From positions 620,001 to 684,000 of the forward strand of contig NZ_JAUAMC010000002.1 in the NCBI RefSeq assembly GCF_031010195.1: 64,000 bases of DNA, read 5' to 3'. Source of the stretch: Halomonas sp. SpR8 (lineage in GTDB: Bacteria; Pseudomonadota; Gammaproteobacteria; Pseudomonadales; Halomonadaceae). Below the pieces are notes generated by a model. The model was not told the origin of the DNA and made no database searches. It worked only from the letters and a program-made list of their open reading frames with translations. This document shows, piece by piece, positions 63,886-64,000 of this stretch (positions are counted from its first letter, which is position 1; every line of letters starts with the position of its first letter). The position numbers and the translations under genes were made by a program.

Positions 63886-64000
63886 GGTTTTACCCTCAGT
63901 CACCTTTAAATCATCAATTTTTTCTTATTAGTATATAGGTGTCGCTGACGTTATTTAGTTTCCAATCACAGAAGTGAGCGCTCACTCGTGCAGGGGTGTC

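Overview
The window looks like a chromosome segment of a moderately halophilic gammaproteobacterium, most likely Halomonas or a close relative. This is inferred from the gene order ffh / rpsP-rimM-trmD, a PhaB-type acetoacetyl-CoA reductase (polyhydroxybutyrate metabolism), acidic protein stretches, two BCCT osmolyte/betaine transporters and a full set of Pseudomonas-like glycine-betaine genes. It was read without database searches, so all names rest on motif and context recognition.

Layout. (1) 0.1-19.3 kb is mostly housekeeping: trmD, rimM, rpsP, ffh, a CcsA/YpjD-type membrane protein, a CNNM/CBS transporter, an acyltransferase with a TetR regulator, a YedK/HMCES-like protein lacking its catalytic residues, a pitrilysin-type protease, sbcB, minCDE, a large DUF349 protein, phaB and an initiator tRNA. 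(2) 19.5-38.0 kb is the lower half of betaine catabolism: sdaA, purU, soxGADB and glyA on the minus strand, the divergent Rieske pair gbcB/gbcA, an NAD-linked formate dehydrogenase (two genes) and a glutathione-independent formaldehyde dehydrogenase. (3) 38.2-49.5 kb is an accessory island. It holds a luciferase-like flavin monooxygenase, a flavin reductase, two aldehyde dehydrogenases, an alpha/beta hydrolase, a BCCT transporter, a DUF1185 protein, a carboxymuconolactone-decarboxylase-like protein, a GntR regulator, a Nudix hydrolase, a RibB with a degenerate second domain and a DUF1330 protein. (4) 49.9-63.9 kb is the upper half of betaine catabolism: a second BCCT transporter, a sodium:solute symporter, an EamA exporter, etfBA, dgcB, dgcA, a PA5397-like protein, a membrane dipeptidase and a GbdR-type regulator.

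How it works together. GbcAB takes glycine betaine to dimethylglycine. DgcAB with the electron transfer flavoprotein takes that to sarcosine, and SoxBDAG takes sarcosine to glycine. GlyA makes serine, and SdaA makes pyruvate. The removed methyl groups leave as formaldehyde or 5,10-methylene-THF and are oxidised by formaldehyde dehydrogenase, PurU and formate dehydrogenase. The island splits this cluster. It is bracketed by an imperfect 60-bp direct repeat and carries a transposase remnant at its right end.

The island gene set (two-component flavin monooxygenase, aldehyde dehydrogenase, alpha/beta hydrolase, succinate-semialdehyde-type dehydrogenase, betaine-type transporter) matches the logic of trigonelline ring cleavage (tgnABCDE of Acinetobacter baylyi). 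I therefore propose that it degrades a pyridinium betaine such as trigonelline or homarine. A shared TGGYATRCCATAATAC motif in both of its control regions probably marks the GntR operator.

A further theme is a series of short tandem arrays, mostly with a 14-16 bp period, in the core regions. One of them encodes an acidic extension of TrmD. I see no CRISPR array, integrase, intact insertion sequence or rRNA.
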